Of a stretch of 64,000 bases of DNA, positions 1-7,486 are shown piece by piece. A program made the translations under genes and the position numbers. Each line of letters starts with the position of its first letter. Position 1 is the first letter of the stretch. The stretch is from Acinetobacter sp. A47 (GTDB lineage Bacteria; Pseudomonadota; Gammaproteobacteria; Pseudomonadales; Moraxellaceae): the NCBI RefSeq assembly GCF_000805455.1, contig NZ_JSUS01000032.1, forward strand, positions 372,001-436,000. The letters run 5' to 3'. Under the pieces are notes generated by a model, which saw nothing but the letters and a program-made list of their open reading frames with translations, did no database searches and had not been told where the DNA came from.

Positions 1-524
1 ATATCTGCAATCGCCTGCATATCACCGACTTGCGCCAACGGATTGGACGGCGTTTCGATAAACAGGATACGGGTATTCGGACGAATCGCCTTCTTCCAGC
101 CGTCAAGATCACCCAGATCAACAAAGGTTACTTCTACTGCAAACTTTGCAACATATTTTTCAAACAAGGCAATGATTGAACCAAACACGGCACGGGAACA
201 GATGACATGATCACCAGCCTTTAGATAAGCCATGCACATTGCATGTACCGCTGCCATACCCGAACTGGTTGCCACTGCACGTTCTGCACCGTCCATAACC
301 GCCAGACGTTTTTCAAAAGCCTGTACGGTCGGATTGGTATAGCGTGAATAGGTGTTGCCGGCAATTTGTCCTGAAAACTTTGCAGCCGCATCAGCTGCGC
401 TTTCACATACAAATGATGAGGTTAAAAAGATTGGCTCGCTATGCTCACCCTCAGAGGTACGATCATGCCCTGTGCGAATTGCCAGTGTTTCTAGTTGGTA
501 TTCTAAATCATCGCTTGGATTCAT
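1..524 (-). CDS. metZ: O-succinylhomoserine sulfhydrylase, N-terminal part (cut by window edge)
   Basis: The minus-strand frame is open from an ATG at 524 to the window edge and gives about 174 residues. The protein is the N-terminal part of a PLP-dependent Cys/Met-metabolism enzyme. Visible family hallmarks are the TYSRYTNPTV segment near residue 60, the SSGMAA segment near residue 90, and the IETPSNPLAQVGD stretch just before the edge. The PLP lysine lies beyond the edge. The family adds sulfide to an acylated homoserine to make homocysteine in the cytosol. The sequence resembles MetZ more than cystathionine gamma-synthase, but that distinction is inference. Other family members such as MetB or MetY remain possible. 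Confidence 0.8.
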   Translation of the reverse strand, partial: MNPSDDLEYQLETLAIRTGHDRTSEGEHSEPIFLTSSFVCESAADAAAKFSGQIAGNTYSRYTNPTVQAFEKRLAVMDGAERAVATSSGMAAVHAMCMAYLKAGDHVICSRAVFGSIIALFEKYVAKFAVEVTFVDLGDLDGWKKAIRPNTRILFIETPSNPLAQVGDMQAIAD

Positions 525-671
525 CGTTTTGTATGCCTTATGATCATAATGTCGAAAAGTGCCAATATTTTGATCGCCTAGGGTATTTAAGGTCAAGGCG
601 TAAGATGAAATTATCGCTTAGACTTCGTGCAATCTTGACTCATGATGAGACTTTATAAGATGAAATCGCTT

Positions 672-1745
672 ATGGAACAGCAAAAAATAAATCTTAAACA
701 TCTGGCTATGCGCGTATTCGATGCAGACAAACTGGTGTTGTCCCAATCTACCCCTTATCAGGTGATTGCCCAATTCAAACAGACCCGTGTCCGCTTCTAC
801 GCTTCAGCGCATAAGCGTTATAAGGAACCACTGGTTTTTGTTGCGCCCTTAGCGATTAATATGGATATTTATGATCTGTATCCTTACCGTTCATTGGTCA
901 AACATTTTCAGGACAGTGGGTTTGATGTCTATCTGGTTGACTGGGGTAAACTCACTTATAAAAACTATCAGGTTAACTTTCTATCTTTTATTGATAAGTT
1001 TATTCCAAAATGTATTGAAGCCATTCAGCAACATGCCAAATCTGAGAAAATTTCATTACATGGCTGGAGTATGGCCGGTATTTTTGTCACGCTGTATACC
1101 GCACGCCATCAACCGAGTGTGGTGAAAAATCTGGTGGTCTTAGGCAGTCCAATCGACAGCTATGCATCAGGTTATATCGGCAAGCTGTATAAAACGCTGG
1201 CTTATCTCACCAGCCGTAATGCAACCATTAAAGACTATGTCTATAACCGTTTACCCAAACTGATGATCCATTCACCGGGCTTCCTTAATTCTTTGGGATT
1301 CAAGCTGTTAGACCCTAAAGGCTGGATTGACGGCAATATCCAGTTATTAAAAAATCTGGATAATTTGAAGCTGGTACAGGAAGATGCCACACTCAGTCAC
1401 TTCTTGAATAATATGATTGATTACCCAGGTGGGGTCAATCAGGACATGCTGTTTAATGTCTGGCTACAAAACCCTTTAAAACATGGTGCGATCCGCCTCA
1501 AGAACAAAACCATTGAACTCAAGAATATTCATTGTTCCCTGCTTGTCGGTGCTGGCAAGGGAGATCAGCTGGTGACTGCCGAGTCTGCATTTCCATTGAC
1601 CCGGTTGACAAGTAGTCAGGATGTCACGTTTACTCTTATCCCGGGTGGACATTTGGGTTTAATGTCCAGCCAAAACAGCTCTATCGAGTTCTGGCCAACA
1701 TTAACCACCTGGTTAGCCGAACGATCGACACAAATAAAAAGGTAA
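672..1745 (+). CDS. PHA-synthase-like alpha/beta hydrolase
   Basis: This 357-residue protein has the alpha/beta-hydrolase layout of PHA synthases: an N-terminal region with VFVAPLAINMDIYDLYP, then VYLVDWG, a nucleophile elbow GWSMAG with Ser near residue 133, and a C-terminal PGGHLGLM segment that supplies the catalytic His. True PhaC enzymes use Cys in the elbow (GxCxGG type). Here Ser occupies that place, so esterase or depolymerase-like chemistry is as likely as polymerisation. Upstream in-frame ATGs lie at 642, 645 and 660. I prefer 672 because the core homology begins just after it, but no start has a strong ribosome site. The stop is 3 bases before the next gene, so the two are probably co-transcribed. 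Confidence 0.7.
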   Translation: MEQQKINLKHLAMRVFDADKLVLSQSTPYQVIAQFKQTRVRFYASAHKRYKEPLVFVAPLAINMDIYDLYPYRSLVKHFQDSGFDVYLVDWGKLTYKNYQVNFLSFIDKFIPKCIEAIQQHAKSEKISLHGWSMAGIFVTLYTARHQPSVVKNLVVLGSPIDSYASGYIGKLYKTLAYLTSRNATIKDYVYNRLPKLMIHSPGFLNSLGFKLLDPKGWIDGNIQLLKNLDNLKLVQEDATLSHFLNNMIDYPGGVNQDMLFNVWLQNPLKHGAIRLKNKTIELKNIHCSLLVGAGKGDQLVTAESAFPLTRLTSSQDVTFTLIPGGHLGLMSSQNSSIEFWPTLTTWLAERSTQIKR

Positions 1746-1748
1746 AGT

Positions 1749-2621
1749 ATGACTCAATCTGTTGCATTCATCGGTTTAGGTGCCATGGGCTATCGTATGG
1801 CAGCACATCTTCCTAAATATTTCGAGACAGTTCTGGTCTGGAACCGGAATTTTAGCAAGGCAGAACAACATGCAGCAGAATATGGCACCACGGCGGTAGA
1901 ACTTGCTCAGGCAGTCCAGGCCGACATTATCTTTTCCTGTTTACCTACCAGCGATGACGTGGAAAAGCTGATTGAAGGGGTTGAAATTAAATCAGGTTCA
2001 ATCTGGATTGACTGTACCAGCGGTGTACCGGATGCCGCCCGCCGTCTGGTTGAAAAGTTAAAAGCACAACATGTTGCCTTTCTGGATGCACCTGTAAGTG
2101 GACAGACAGTCGGTGCTGAAAATGCAACCTTGACCTTTATGGTCGGTGGCGATGTCGATGCATTTGAACGCGCTTATCCTGCAATGGCCGCATTAGGTAA
2201 ACTGATTCAGCATGTGGGTGAACCGGGAGCTGGCTTTGCGGTAAAAGCCATTAACAATATGCTGCTTGCGGTAAATTTATGGTCAGTGACCGAAGGTTTC
2301 AGTACCTTAAAAGCGCATGGTGTGAACCTGAATGCAGCACTGAACTGCGTAAATGCTTCTAGCGGCAAAAGCTTTGTGACCGAAAATATTTTCCCGCAAC
2401 GCGTACTGAGCCGTGAATTCCCAGTGACCTTTGGTCTGCCACTACTGGCAAAAGACACAGGAATTGCGCTGGATCTGGTCAAGGATGCCAAATTACCGGC
2501 ACCTCTGCTCGCTTTAACGCAGAGCCTTATTCAAACTGCAAATTTAACTGCGGAGCCAAATAGCGATTTCTCCGCCGCGGCAAAACTATATGAGTCGTGG
2601 AGTAAAATTACGCTGAAATAA
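1749..2621 (+). CDS. NAD(P)-dependent beta-hydroxyacid dehydrogenase, HIBDH family
   Basis: The 290-residue protein starts with a Rossmann nucleotide-binding motif (IGLGAMGYRMA, residues 9-19). It also has the family's substrate-binding segment DAPVSGQTVGAENATLTFMVGG (split here as DAPVSGQTVGAENATL then TFMVGG, about residues 114-135) and the catalytic-Lys region VKAINNMLLA (about 174-183). It therefore belongs to the 3-hydroxyisobutyrate/tartronate-semialdehyde/glyoxylate reductase family and oxidises or reduces a beta-hydroxyacid in the cytosol. The exact substrate cannot be read from the sequence. It follows the hydrolase gene by 3 bases and is followed by a hairpin terminator. Confidence 0.85.
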   Translation: MTQSVAFIGLGAMGYRMAAHLPKYFETVLVWNRNFSKAEQHAAEYGTTAVELAQAVQADIIFSCLPTSDDVEKLIEGVEIKSGSIWIDCTSGVPDAARRLVEKLKAQHVAFLDAPVSGQTVGAENATLTFMVGGDVDAFERAYPAMAALGKLIQHVGEPGAGFAVKAINNMLLAVNLWSVTEGFSTLKAHGVNLNAALNCVNASSGKSFVTENIFPQRVLSREFPVTFGLPLLAKDTGIALDLVKDAKLPAPLLALTQSLIQTANLTAEPNSDFSAAAKLYESWSKITLK

Positions 2622-2658
2622 GGCAAAACCTCAGCATAAAAAAGTTCTTAACACCTTC

Positions 2659-2685
2659 AAACCGCTCAAAAGAGCGGTTTTTTTA
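2659..2685 (+). terminator. Rho-independent terminator after the dehydrogenase
   Basis: An AACCGCTC / GAGCGGTT stem with an AAAA loop is followed by a run of T. It ends the 672-2621 transcript. Confidence 0.85.
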
Positions 2686-2710
2686 ATCGCACAATAGCCA
2701 TCTGTTTTAA

Positions 2711-3292
2711 TTACCAGCGATTACATACGCTACGCTGAATGAAATCCACCTCATCCGCTGTCGCAAAAATCCGGATTTCATCACCCAGCGACCACTCCGC
2801 TGCCCTGGCTGCCATAGCTGCTGGGACTGCTTCTGATCCGGGCCCGGCAGGCACATCATAGGTAGCATGGGCATCATGTGGTAACAACACCGCATAACCT
2901 CGTGCTAAAGCAGCACGTGCTGTGGCAGCCACACACATCTCTGATAAAACACCACAAATGGCCAAAGACCTGACTTCCAGCTCATCTAGAATGTGCTGGA
3001 GTGATGTTCCATCAAAACCATTGTCCTCGCTTTTTCGAACCACATATTCATTAGGCTGAGGCGCAAAAAATAATTCCCAACCAGTTTGGTGAGGTTCATC
3101 CGGCGCCCCAGCTTCCCCATCATTTTGCAGGAAAATCACGGCAGCATTGGCGGCTCTCGCTTTATCAATTAATACAGCAATTGAAGCAATCAACTGCTCG
3201 GATGCAGGTACGGCTTCGGCACCTGATACAAAAGCCTGTTGTACGTCTACCACAATCAAGGCATCAACACGATTTGTTTGAGTCAAGATCAC
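2711..3292 (-). CDS. Isochorismatase-family cysteine hydrolase
   Basis: The 193-residue protein carries the complete catalytic triad of the isochorismatase-like hydrolase superfamily: Asp16 (VVDVQ), Lys87 (VVRKSEDNGF) and Cys120 (LSEMCVAATARAAL). Length fits single-domain members. The family includes nicotinamidases, ureidoacrylate and carbamoyl hydrolases and isochorismatases, which cleave C-N or vinyl-ether bonds in the cytosol. The substrate here is not identifiable. The gene is monocistronic: it faces the terminator at 2659 and is followed upstream by the divergent BLUF gene. Confidence 0.85.
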   Translation of the reverse strand: MILTQTNRVDALIVVDVQQAFVSGAEAVPASEQLIASIAVLIDKARAANAAVIFLQNDGEAGAPDEPHQTGWELFFAPQPNEYVVRKSEDNGFDGTSLQHILDELEVRSLAICGVLSEMCVAATARAALARGYAVLLPHDAHATYDVPAGPGSEAVPAAMAARAAEWSLGDEIRIFATADEVDFIQRSVCNRW

Positions 3293-3441
3293 CCTCTCTC
3301 ATTAAGCTCTTTAGTACAGTTTATTACCGTGCTCTTCAATGCAAATTCTTCGTGTCCGCTTAGGTGTGCACTACTTTTTCTTACATAACAAACTATACAA
3401 ACCCTTGTTTTTTCTATATAAGTGTTATTCACCCTTAAAAA

Positions 3442-3900
3442 ATGAGCATATCAATCATGGAGTCTGTCAGACTTTTATACGTGAGTAAAATCAAGACCAT
3501 TGACTCGAACCTAAAAACAAATTTGATTGAAATCCTTGATGAGGCTGTAGATTTTAATTATCGCCATGATATTACAGGTGTTTTATATTATGGCCATGGC
3601 TATTTTGTCCAATGTCTGGAAGGTACAAAGACCATCATTGATGACCTGTTTTATAACAGGATTGTGAAAGATGAACGTCATATCAATTGTGAAATTCTCT
3701 ATTATCTTGCAACTGAAGACAGGTTGTTCTCACAATGGTCTATGAAGTTTTCACCCATCAATCAAAATATTACTGATTTTTTCATGAAATATCATTTAGA
3801 AGAGTTTAACCCCTACCTGCTCACTGCTGAAACCGTGGAGAAATTCGTGGCCGTTTTGGCTGGTGAACCCGAATATGATGTGAAGGCATATGTCTCGTAA
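3442..3900 (+). CDS. Short BLUF-domain blue-light sensor, BlsA-like
   Basis: This 152-residue protein is a stand-alone BLUF domain with a short C-terminal extension. The flavin-site residues of the family are all present in this numbering: Tyr13 (RLLYVS), Asn39 (DFNYRHDITGVLYY), Gln57 (FVQCLEG) and Trp99 (FSQWSMKF). Size and pattern resemble BlsA of A. baumannii, which binds FAD and works through protein partners, including Fur and AcoR, rather than through an output domain. A second ATG at 3457 (MESVRLLY) lines up better with the BlsA N-terminus. Neither start has a clear ribosome site. The gene stands alone and ends in a strong terminator. The partner of this copy is unknown. Confidence 0.88.
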   Translation: MSISIMESVRLLYVSKIKTIDSNLKTNLIEILDEAVDFNYRHDITGVLYYGHGYFVQCLEGTKTIIDDLFYNRIVKDERHINCEILYYLATEDRLFSQWSMKFSPINQNITDFFMKYHLEEFNPYLLTAETVEKFVAVLAGEPEYDVKAYVS

Positions 3901-3918
3901 CAACCTGACTTAACCGGC

Positions 3919-3949
3919 AAAGGCATTCTTGGTTTAGAATGCCTTTTTT
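3919..3949 (+). terminator. Rho-independent terminator after the BLUF gene
   Basis: An AAAGGCATTCT / AGAATGCCTTT stem with a TGGTTT loop runs into a T tract. Confidence 0.88.
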
Positions 3950-4011
3950 ATAAAAATAATATTTTAATTCTAAAAAGGTTGAAGCAATTTCTCAGAAGTG
4001 CTTATATATAC

Positions 4012-4080
4012 CCTCAGAGGACGACCTCTTTTTATTTTTCAAGCTTTAGGACGACCTAAAAATATTATTAAAGAGGTGTC
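4012..4080 (+). ncRNA. Guanidine-II (mini-ykkC) riboswitch in the exporter leader
   Basis: Two short hairpins each carry the ACGA loop that defines the mini-ykkC/guanidine-II class. The first has AGAGG (4016-4020), ACGA, then CCTCT (4025-4029). The second has TTTAGG (4045-4050), ACGA, then CCTAAA (4055-4060). The ribosome site AGAGGTG (4072-4078) lies 6 bases before the ATG at 4085. The sequence 4070-4077 (AAAGAGGT) is perfectly complementary to 4024-4031 (ACCTCTTT). Without ligand the 3' arm of the first hairpin could therefore cover the ribosome site, and guanidine binding would free it. This fits translational activation by guanidine. Confidence 0.92.
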
Positions 4081-4084
4081 CGCA

Positions 4085-4402
4085 ATGGCTTGGGCTTATC
4101 TTATTTTGGCGGGTATTTTTGAAATCATCTGGGCATATTCCATGAAAATGTCCGAAGGATTTACCAAACTCACACCAACTATCATTACCCTTGTTTTTAT
4201 GATCCTGAGCTTCGGCTTACTTGCCGTGGCAATGAAAACATTGCCATTGGGTACAGCCTATACGGTCTGGGTTGGAATTGGTGCAGTCGGTGCCTTCCTG
4301 ATCGGGATATTCTTTTTAAATGAACCGATGGGACTGTTACGCCTTTTGGCAGCGGCTGCAATCATCTTTGGTGTGGTGTTAATGAAACTCACCGCCGACT
4401 AA
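4085..4402 (+). CDS. gdx: Guanidinium exporter (SMR family, Gdx/SugE)
   Basis: This 105-residue protein has four predicted membrane helices and is a small multidrug resistance protein. Glu13 in helix 1 (IFEIIWA) is the family's coupling carboxylate. The GTAYTVWVGIGAVGAFLIG stretch of helix 3 is typical of the SugE/Gdx branch, which exports guanidinium in exchange for protons as an antiparallel dimer in the inner membrane. The start at 4085 (MAWAYLI) is set by the GAGGTG ribosome site at 4073-4078. A longer frame from 3998 runs through the riboswitch and is not the start. The riboswitch upstream supports the guanidinium role over general drug resistance. Confidence 0.93.
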   Translation: MAWAYLILAGIFEIIWAYSMKMSEGFTKLTPTIITLVFMILSFGLLAVAMKTLPLGTAYTVWVGIGAVGAFLIGIFFLNEPMGLLRLLAAAAIIFGVVLMKLTAD

Positions 4403-4535
4403 GCATTTGCCAAGCTATAACAGCTTTTAATACTGCATCAAAGGCGCAGGCTATCTGTGGTTTATCTGCGCCCGATGATAAAAAACTGTTTTGATACAGT
4501 CATAACCGGTATTCAAGTATTGTTCAAAAACTCAT

Positions 4536-5129
4536 TTACGATTTGAGGAACAATGCCTGCTCTACCTCACGGCGGCGTACCAGACCTTGCAACACTTGCC
4601 CACCCCCTTTATTCCATACCAAAAACTGATCTGCTGCAGCCTGATAATTTCCGGCATTTAAATACTTTAGCAAGGTTGAGTTCTTAAATGCATGTTGACC
4701 AATGTTATAACTTAGGGAAACTAGCGCATCAAACTGATTTTGCGATAGAACCACCGATACTGCCTGATTAACCGTGTTCTGGAAACGCCTCAAGTCATGC
4801 CGAAAAAAGGTATTTGCCTGTTCTAAGCTACAGCGGTCACCTTTTTTCACCCGAACTCCATCAGGATAAACCGTGGTACCGAAACCAATTGTCCATGTAC
4901 CTGTCCCGTCATCATAAGCCTCTAATTTCAAATCTTCAAAACTGGTAATGAGATTAATACCATTCGGGCTTATCGCTTTTCCAGCATCATCATTATCAAC
5001 AGCGATCCCCACTGTATCAGCCACATCAATAGCTGTGGCAATGTTGGAAGTTTGAATTATGGCATGGTTGTGTAAAAGAGCAGCACCACGGGTAAAAATC
5101 TTTTGCAGATAATCAAAAATCGTTTTCAT
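4536..5129 (-). CDS. Phage-type lysozyme (glycoside hydrolase 24, endolysin)
   Basis: The 197-residue protein has a GH24 lysozyme domain from about residue 50 to the end. The catalytic spacing of T4 lysozyme (E, +9 D, +6 T) is reproduced as Glu65 (SFEDLK), Asp74 and Thr80 (TWTIGFGTT). The C-terminal LVRRREVEQALF helix is also typical. It hydrolyses peptidoglycan. The first about 50 residues are not recognisable and do not form a clear signal peptide, so release would need a holin or another route. No other phage structural gene lies nearby, so it looks like a domesticated or leftover phage gene in an island of small unknown genes. Confidence 0.88.
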   Translation of the reverse strand: MKTIFDYLQKIFTRGAALLHNHAIIQTSNIATAIDVADTVGIAVDNDDAGKAISPNGINLITSFEDLKLEAYDDGTGTWTIGFGTTVYPDGVRVKKGDRCSLEQANTFFRHDLRRFQNTVNQAVSVVLSQNQFDALVSLSYNIGQHAFKNSTLLKYLNAGNYQAAADQFLVWNKGGGQVLQGLVRRREVEQALFLKS

Positions 5130-5206
5130 ACTGCTGTCTTTTCCATCGTTCTAGACTTCCGTTCATCTCAATACTGATTCCGGAAAATTGAAATAATGCC
5201 CGACAT

Positions 5207-5229
5207 GTAAAAGCCCGCAGAGGCGGGCC
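5207..5229 (-). terminator. Terminator of the small acidic-protein gene
   Basis: On the minus strand, GCCCGC / GCGGGC with a 4-base loop is followed by TTTT. It lies just after the stop of the 5233-5433 gene. Confidence 0.75.
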
Positions 5230-5232
5230 AGG

Positions 5233-5433
5233 TTATTCCTCGATTTCAATCGGATCACCATCTTCAGGGCGGATATGTCTTTCACCGTCATCTGCCGGAT
5301 CAACACTCGAACCATCTTTGGTAATACTGTTATAAAGTTCATCTTCTTTTTTATCGTCAATGAACTCTTCATCTTCAAAATCTAAGGTTTCATTATCATC
5401 ATCAAAGTTTAAAGGTTTATTTTCATCAATCAT
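5233..5433 (-). CDS. Small highly acidic protein of unknown function
   Basis: This 66-residue protein has no recognised domain. Asp and Glu dominate the composition, with clusters such as FDDDNETLDFEDEEFIDD. There is no hydrophobic segment or cysteine, so it is probably soluble and disordered. It lies on the same strand as the lysozyme gene and has its own terminator at 5207, which supports it as a real transcript. Possible roles of such acidic proteins include binding basic partners, but nothing here shows that. Confidence 0.6.
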   Translation of the reverse strand: MIDENKPLNFDDDNETLDFEDEEFIDDKKEDELYNSITKDGSSVDPADDGERHIRPEDGDPIEIEE

Positions 5434-5597
5434 GCTTTATGTCCCTGATCTAAATATACCCTTTTATGCTTCAACAGTTGCAAAGTACATTCAAGAGACA
5501 ACAATCCCTATTTATGTAACTAATGCAGCAATATGTATAGATGGCTCGCAAAAATATGTCTGATCAGGTTACAGATAAGCTGAAAAATGCCAGAACA

Positions 5598-5837
5598 TCA
5601 GTAACGATCGATCTTAACTATCACATATTGCAAACCGACATAGCGGTCAAGTTGGGCATGATTCAACGTATCATGATATTCTGCTGGCACATCCAGACCA
5701 GTTTCTTCAAATAGCCATTTGATATTCTTAATAATTTCAAAATTACCATTTGAATCGAATTTTATGCCGGGATCGACAATCGACTTTACCCTTATATTTG
5801 TATTACTCTCAATATCTCTTAATGTGATAATAGCCAT
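5598..5837 (-). CDS. Hypothetical protein, 79 residues
   Basis: No domain is recognised. The 79-residue sequence (MAIITLRDIESN at the start, QYVIVKIDRY at the end) is mixed alpha/beta in character, with no signal peptide or membrane segment. A GGGGGA sequence about 6 bases before the ATG is a convincing ribosome site on the minus strand, which is the main reason to call it. It sits among other minus-strand small ORFs between the lysozyme gene and 6.7 kb. Confidence 0.5.
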   Translation of the reverse strand: MAIITLRDIESNTNIRVKSIVDPGIKFDSNGNFEIIKNIKWLFEETGLDVPAEYHDTLNHAQLDRYVGLQYVIVKIDRY

Positions 5838-5907
5838 ACCAGTCCCCCAATAAAGCCCTTTTATACCACATACAAGAAAAAATTATCTGATAAATTAAAT
5901 ATTTATT

Positions 5908-6120
5908 TTACATTCTGTTCATTTGTCGCTGGCGCCGAACCAGTCCGAGTACAGATTTACGCACCCAGATTTCATCTTCAGAAAAAGGTAAATGCAACAT
6001 CAGCTGCTCTATAGACAAGCTACTATTTTCGATCAGAAAACAATCTTGTTCTGTCGTCCAGCTAGAAAGCGTAAGTTCAGGTGTTTGACGGGATTTTTTC
6101 ATATCTGCATTGTAATACAT
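5908..6120 (-). CDS. Hypothetical protein, 70 residues
   Basis: No family is recognised. The sequence has a central SWTTEQDCFLIENSSLSIEQLMLHLPFSEDEIWVR region (residues about 20-54, broken here only for description). It resembles a small SANT/Myb-like helical arrangement with W, E and hydrophobic spacing, and the tail is basic (LVRRQRQMNRM). That could indicate a small DNA- or RNA-binding protein, which is inference only. A second start (MKKSRQTP) lies six codons in. There is no clear ribosome site for either start. Confidence 0.5.
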   Translation of the reverse strand: MYYNADMKKSRQTPELTLSSWTTEQDCFLIENSSLSIEQLMLHLPFSEDEIWVRKSVLGLVRRQRQMNRM

Positions 6121-6130
6121 TTTTGGCCAT

Positions 6131-6158
6131 AAAAAAGCCCACTCTGAAGAGTGGGCTT
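6131..6158 (-). terminator. Strong minus-strand terminator without an obvious gene in front
   Basis: An 11-bp stem (AAGCCCACTCT / AGAGTGGGCTT) with a 2-base spacer is followed on the minus strand by six T. It is upstream of the 5908-6120 gene, so it must end a transcript coming from 6.16-6.75 kb. Confidence 0.8.
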
Positions 6159-6346
6159 AGCCTTTATTCTTTTGCGCTGAACGAAGGTTTTTTCGTTGTT
6201 TAGTTATAATGAAACAACAAATGCAATATAAACAAAAGTGTGATATTCATCAACAAAAATATGCAGGTCATCTAACAACCATGAAGACCAGCTACACAAT
6301 TCAAAACCTGACTGCTGAGTCGGGCACAACCGGATGCGTTATTTTT

Positions 6347-6430
6347 TTAATTTCTCCTAGTCGCCGGAGTAAGCACCACACATCGCATTAAGACAATTGA
6401 TAAACCAATCAAGACAAACAGTTCACTCAT
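6347..6430 (-). CDS. Possible 27-residue hydrophobic peptide
   Basis: A minus-strand ATG at 6430 opens MSELFVLIGLSIVLMRCVVL followed by a short basic tail and TAA. It encodes a single putative membrane helix. It lies between the 6471-6734 gene and the strong terminator at 6131, so it would be on the same transcript. No good ribosome site is visible, and such a short frame can occur by chance. Confidence 0.25.
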   Translation of the reverse strand: MSELFVLIGLSIVLMRCVVLTPATRRN

Positions 6431-6470
6431 TACATACTTAAGCTTAAAACCTGTACACCAACAAATAATG

Positions 6471-6734
6471 CTATGACTTGTTTACCTGAGTCGTACAGTA
6501 ATGATATTTTTCTGCCCTATTTTCAATACTAACTGTATGAATACATGAACAAAAAAGAAGTACTTGACGGTGTTTAATGGTGTCCGGAACATCTACGCCG
6601 TAGCAGTTGCGATCAATTTCACTCAGCCTAGGAGCCATGAACGATCGTCCAGAATAAAAAGGATAGCCAAGACCGGCAATAACGATCAGCAAAAGCATAA
6701 TTACAGCAAAATTATTTTTAATATAGTTCAGCAT
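6471..6734 (-). CDS. Small membrane-anchored hypothetical protein
   Basis: This 87-residue protein has an N-terminal membrane segment (NNFAVIMLLLIVIAGLGYPF, about residues 7-26). A probable periplasmic part follows, with four cysteines including one CSC pair. No domain is recognised. The size and the hydrophobic N-terminus are reminiscent of small phage or plasmid accessory membrane proteins, but that is only resemblance. It reads towards the terminator at 6131. Confidence 0.4.
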   Translation of the reverse strand: MLNYIKNNFAVIMLLLIVIAGLGYPFYSGRSFMAPRLSEIDRNCYGVDVPDTIKHRQVLLFCSCIHTVSIENRAEKYHYCTTQVNKS

Positions 6735-7114
6735 AGTCGAGACTTGATGAAAAATTGATTATGGATGATGTCCGATTTTAATACTTTCAGCATACTACTT
6801 TAATTATTATCATTGCCCATCAGGCACAGCAGAACAACTGAAAATCATAAATTTGCTCTTTAAATACCATGATTACAAGGCAAATTGTGATCATAAAAAC
6901 AGGCTTGAGCAGGCTAAAATAGAGCATCGAAAAGAGCGACAAGTAGTGTCGTATCAAACACTAAAATGCTGTAAATATAACCAGAAGAACCCCATATCCA
7001 TAAAGTGAATTCAGCAAATATATTTCTCTTCTACTGATAGATCACCCATCTACCCGCAAAGCAACCTCGACCATGAATTCACACCGCTCAAAACCCGTTT
7101 TTATGGAGCATGTG
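6735..7114. other. Intergenic stretch with a start-less open frame
   Basis: No confident gene. The plus strand is open from 6769 to a TGA at 7006-7008 (79 codons) but contains no ATG. The stretch includes CPSGTAEQLKIINLLFKYHD and LEQAKIEHRKERQ, which look protein-like. It may be a gene remnant. I see no clear terminator or repeat. Confidence 0.3.
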
Positions 7115-7486
7115 ATGCAAAAACGAAACTATATCACCCCGTTTACCCAGTATATGGGAAAAGATGCCAATGGTTTTTATCATGTCCGTCTGGGGCCCAA
7201 GATTTATCTGGTCAAATTATCTTTAAATTATACACCAGACTTTGATACTGAATTTTTTGGCGGTCTTCAGGCTGCGCCCTTTAACTGGCACTCTATTCTG
7301 GTCAAGGAGACGCCCTATGCCGAACCTCGTCCTGTTACTCAAGATGAATTAGACCAGAAATGGCTAAAAGGCCATATTAAAAGGATCGTAAATTATCAAC
7401 GGGCCATTAAACGTACCGCCAAGACCACGCGCTATAGCAAAGAGCAATGCATTGATTATCGTAATGCTCAATATAATGATGCTTAG
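7115..7486 (+). CDS. Hypothetical protein, about 123 residues
   Basis: No family is recognised. I take the ATG at 7115 (MQKRNYITPFTQYMG) because GGAG at 7105-7108 is 6 bases in front of it. Longer in-frame starts at 7073 and 7103 lack this. The protein is basic and Tyr/Lys rich, with aromatic segments FYHVRLGPKIYLVKL and APFNWHSILVKE and a basic C-terminal helix (HIKRIVNYQRAIKRTAKTTR). It has no signal peptide or membrane helix. It could bind nucleic acid, but nothing specific supports this. Confidence 0.55.
   Translation: MQKRNYITPFTQYMGKDANGFYHVRLGPKIYLVKLSLNYTPDFDTEFFGGLQAAPFNWHSILVKETPYAEPRPVTQDELDQKWLKGHIKRIVNYQRAIKRTAKTTRYSKEQCIDYRNAQYNDA

Noticed and set aside
3998..4084. N-terminal extension of the SMR protein
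   Set aside because: It would translate through the riboswitch; the ribosome site and family start both place the start at 4085.
4443..4472. GGCGCAG / CTGCGCC hairpin after the exporter gene, as terminator
   Set aside because: The loop is long and no T tract follows in either direction.
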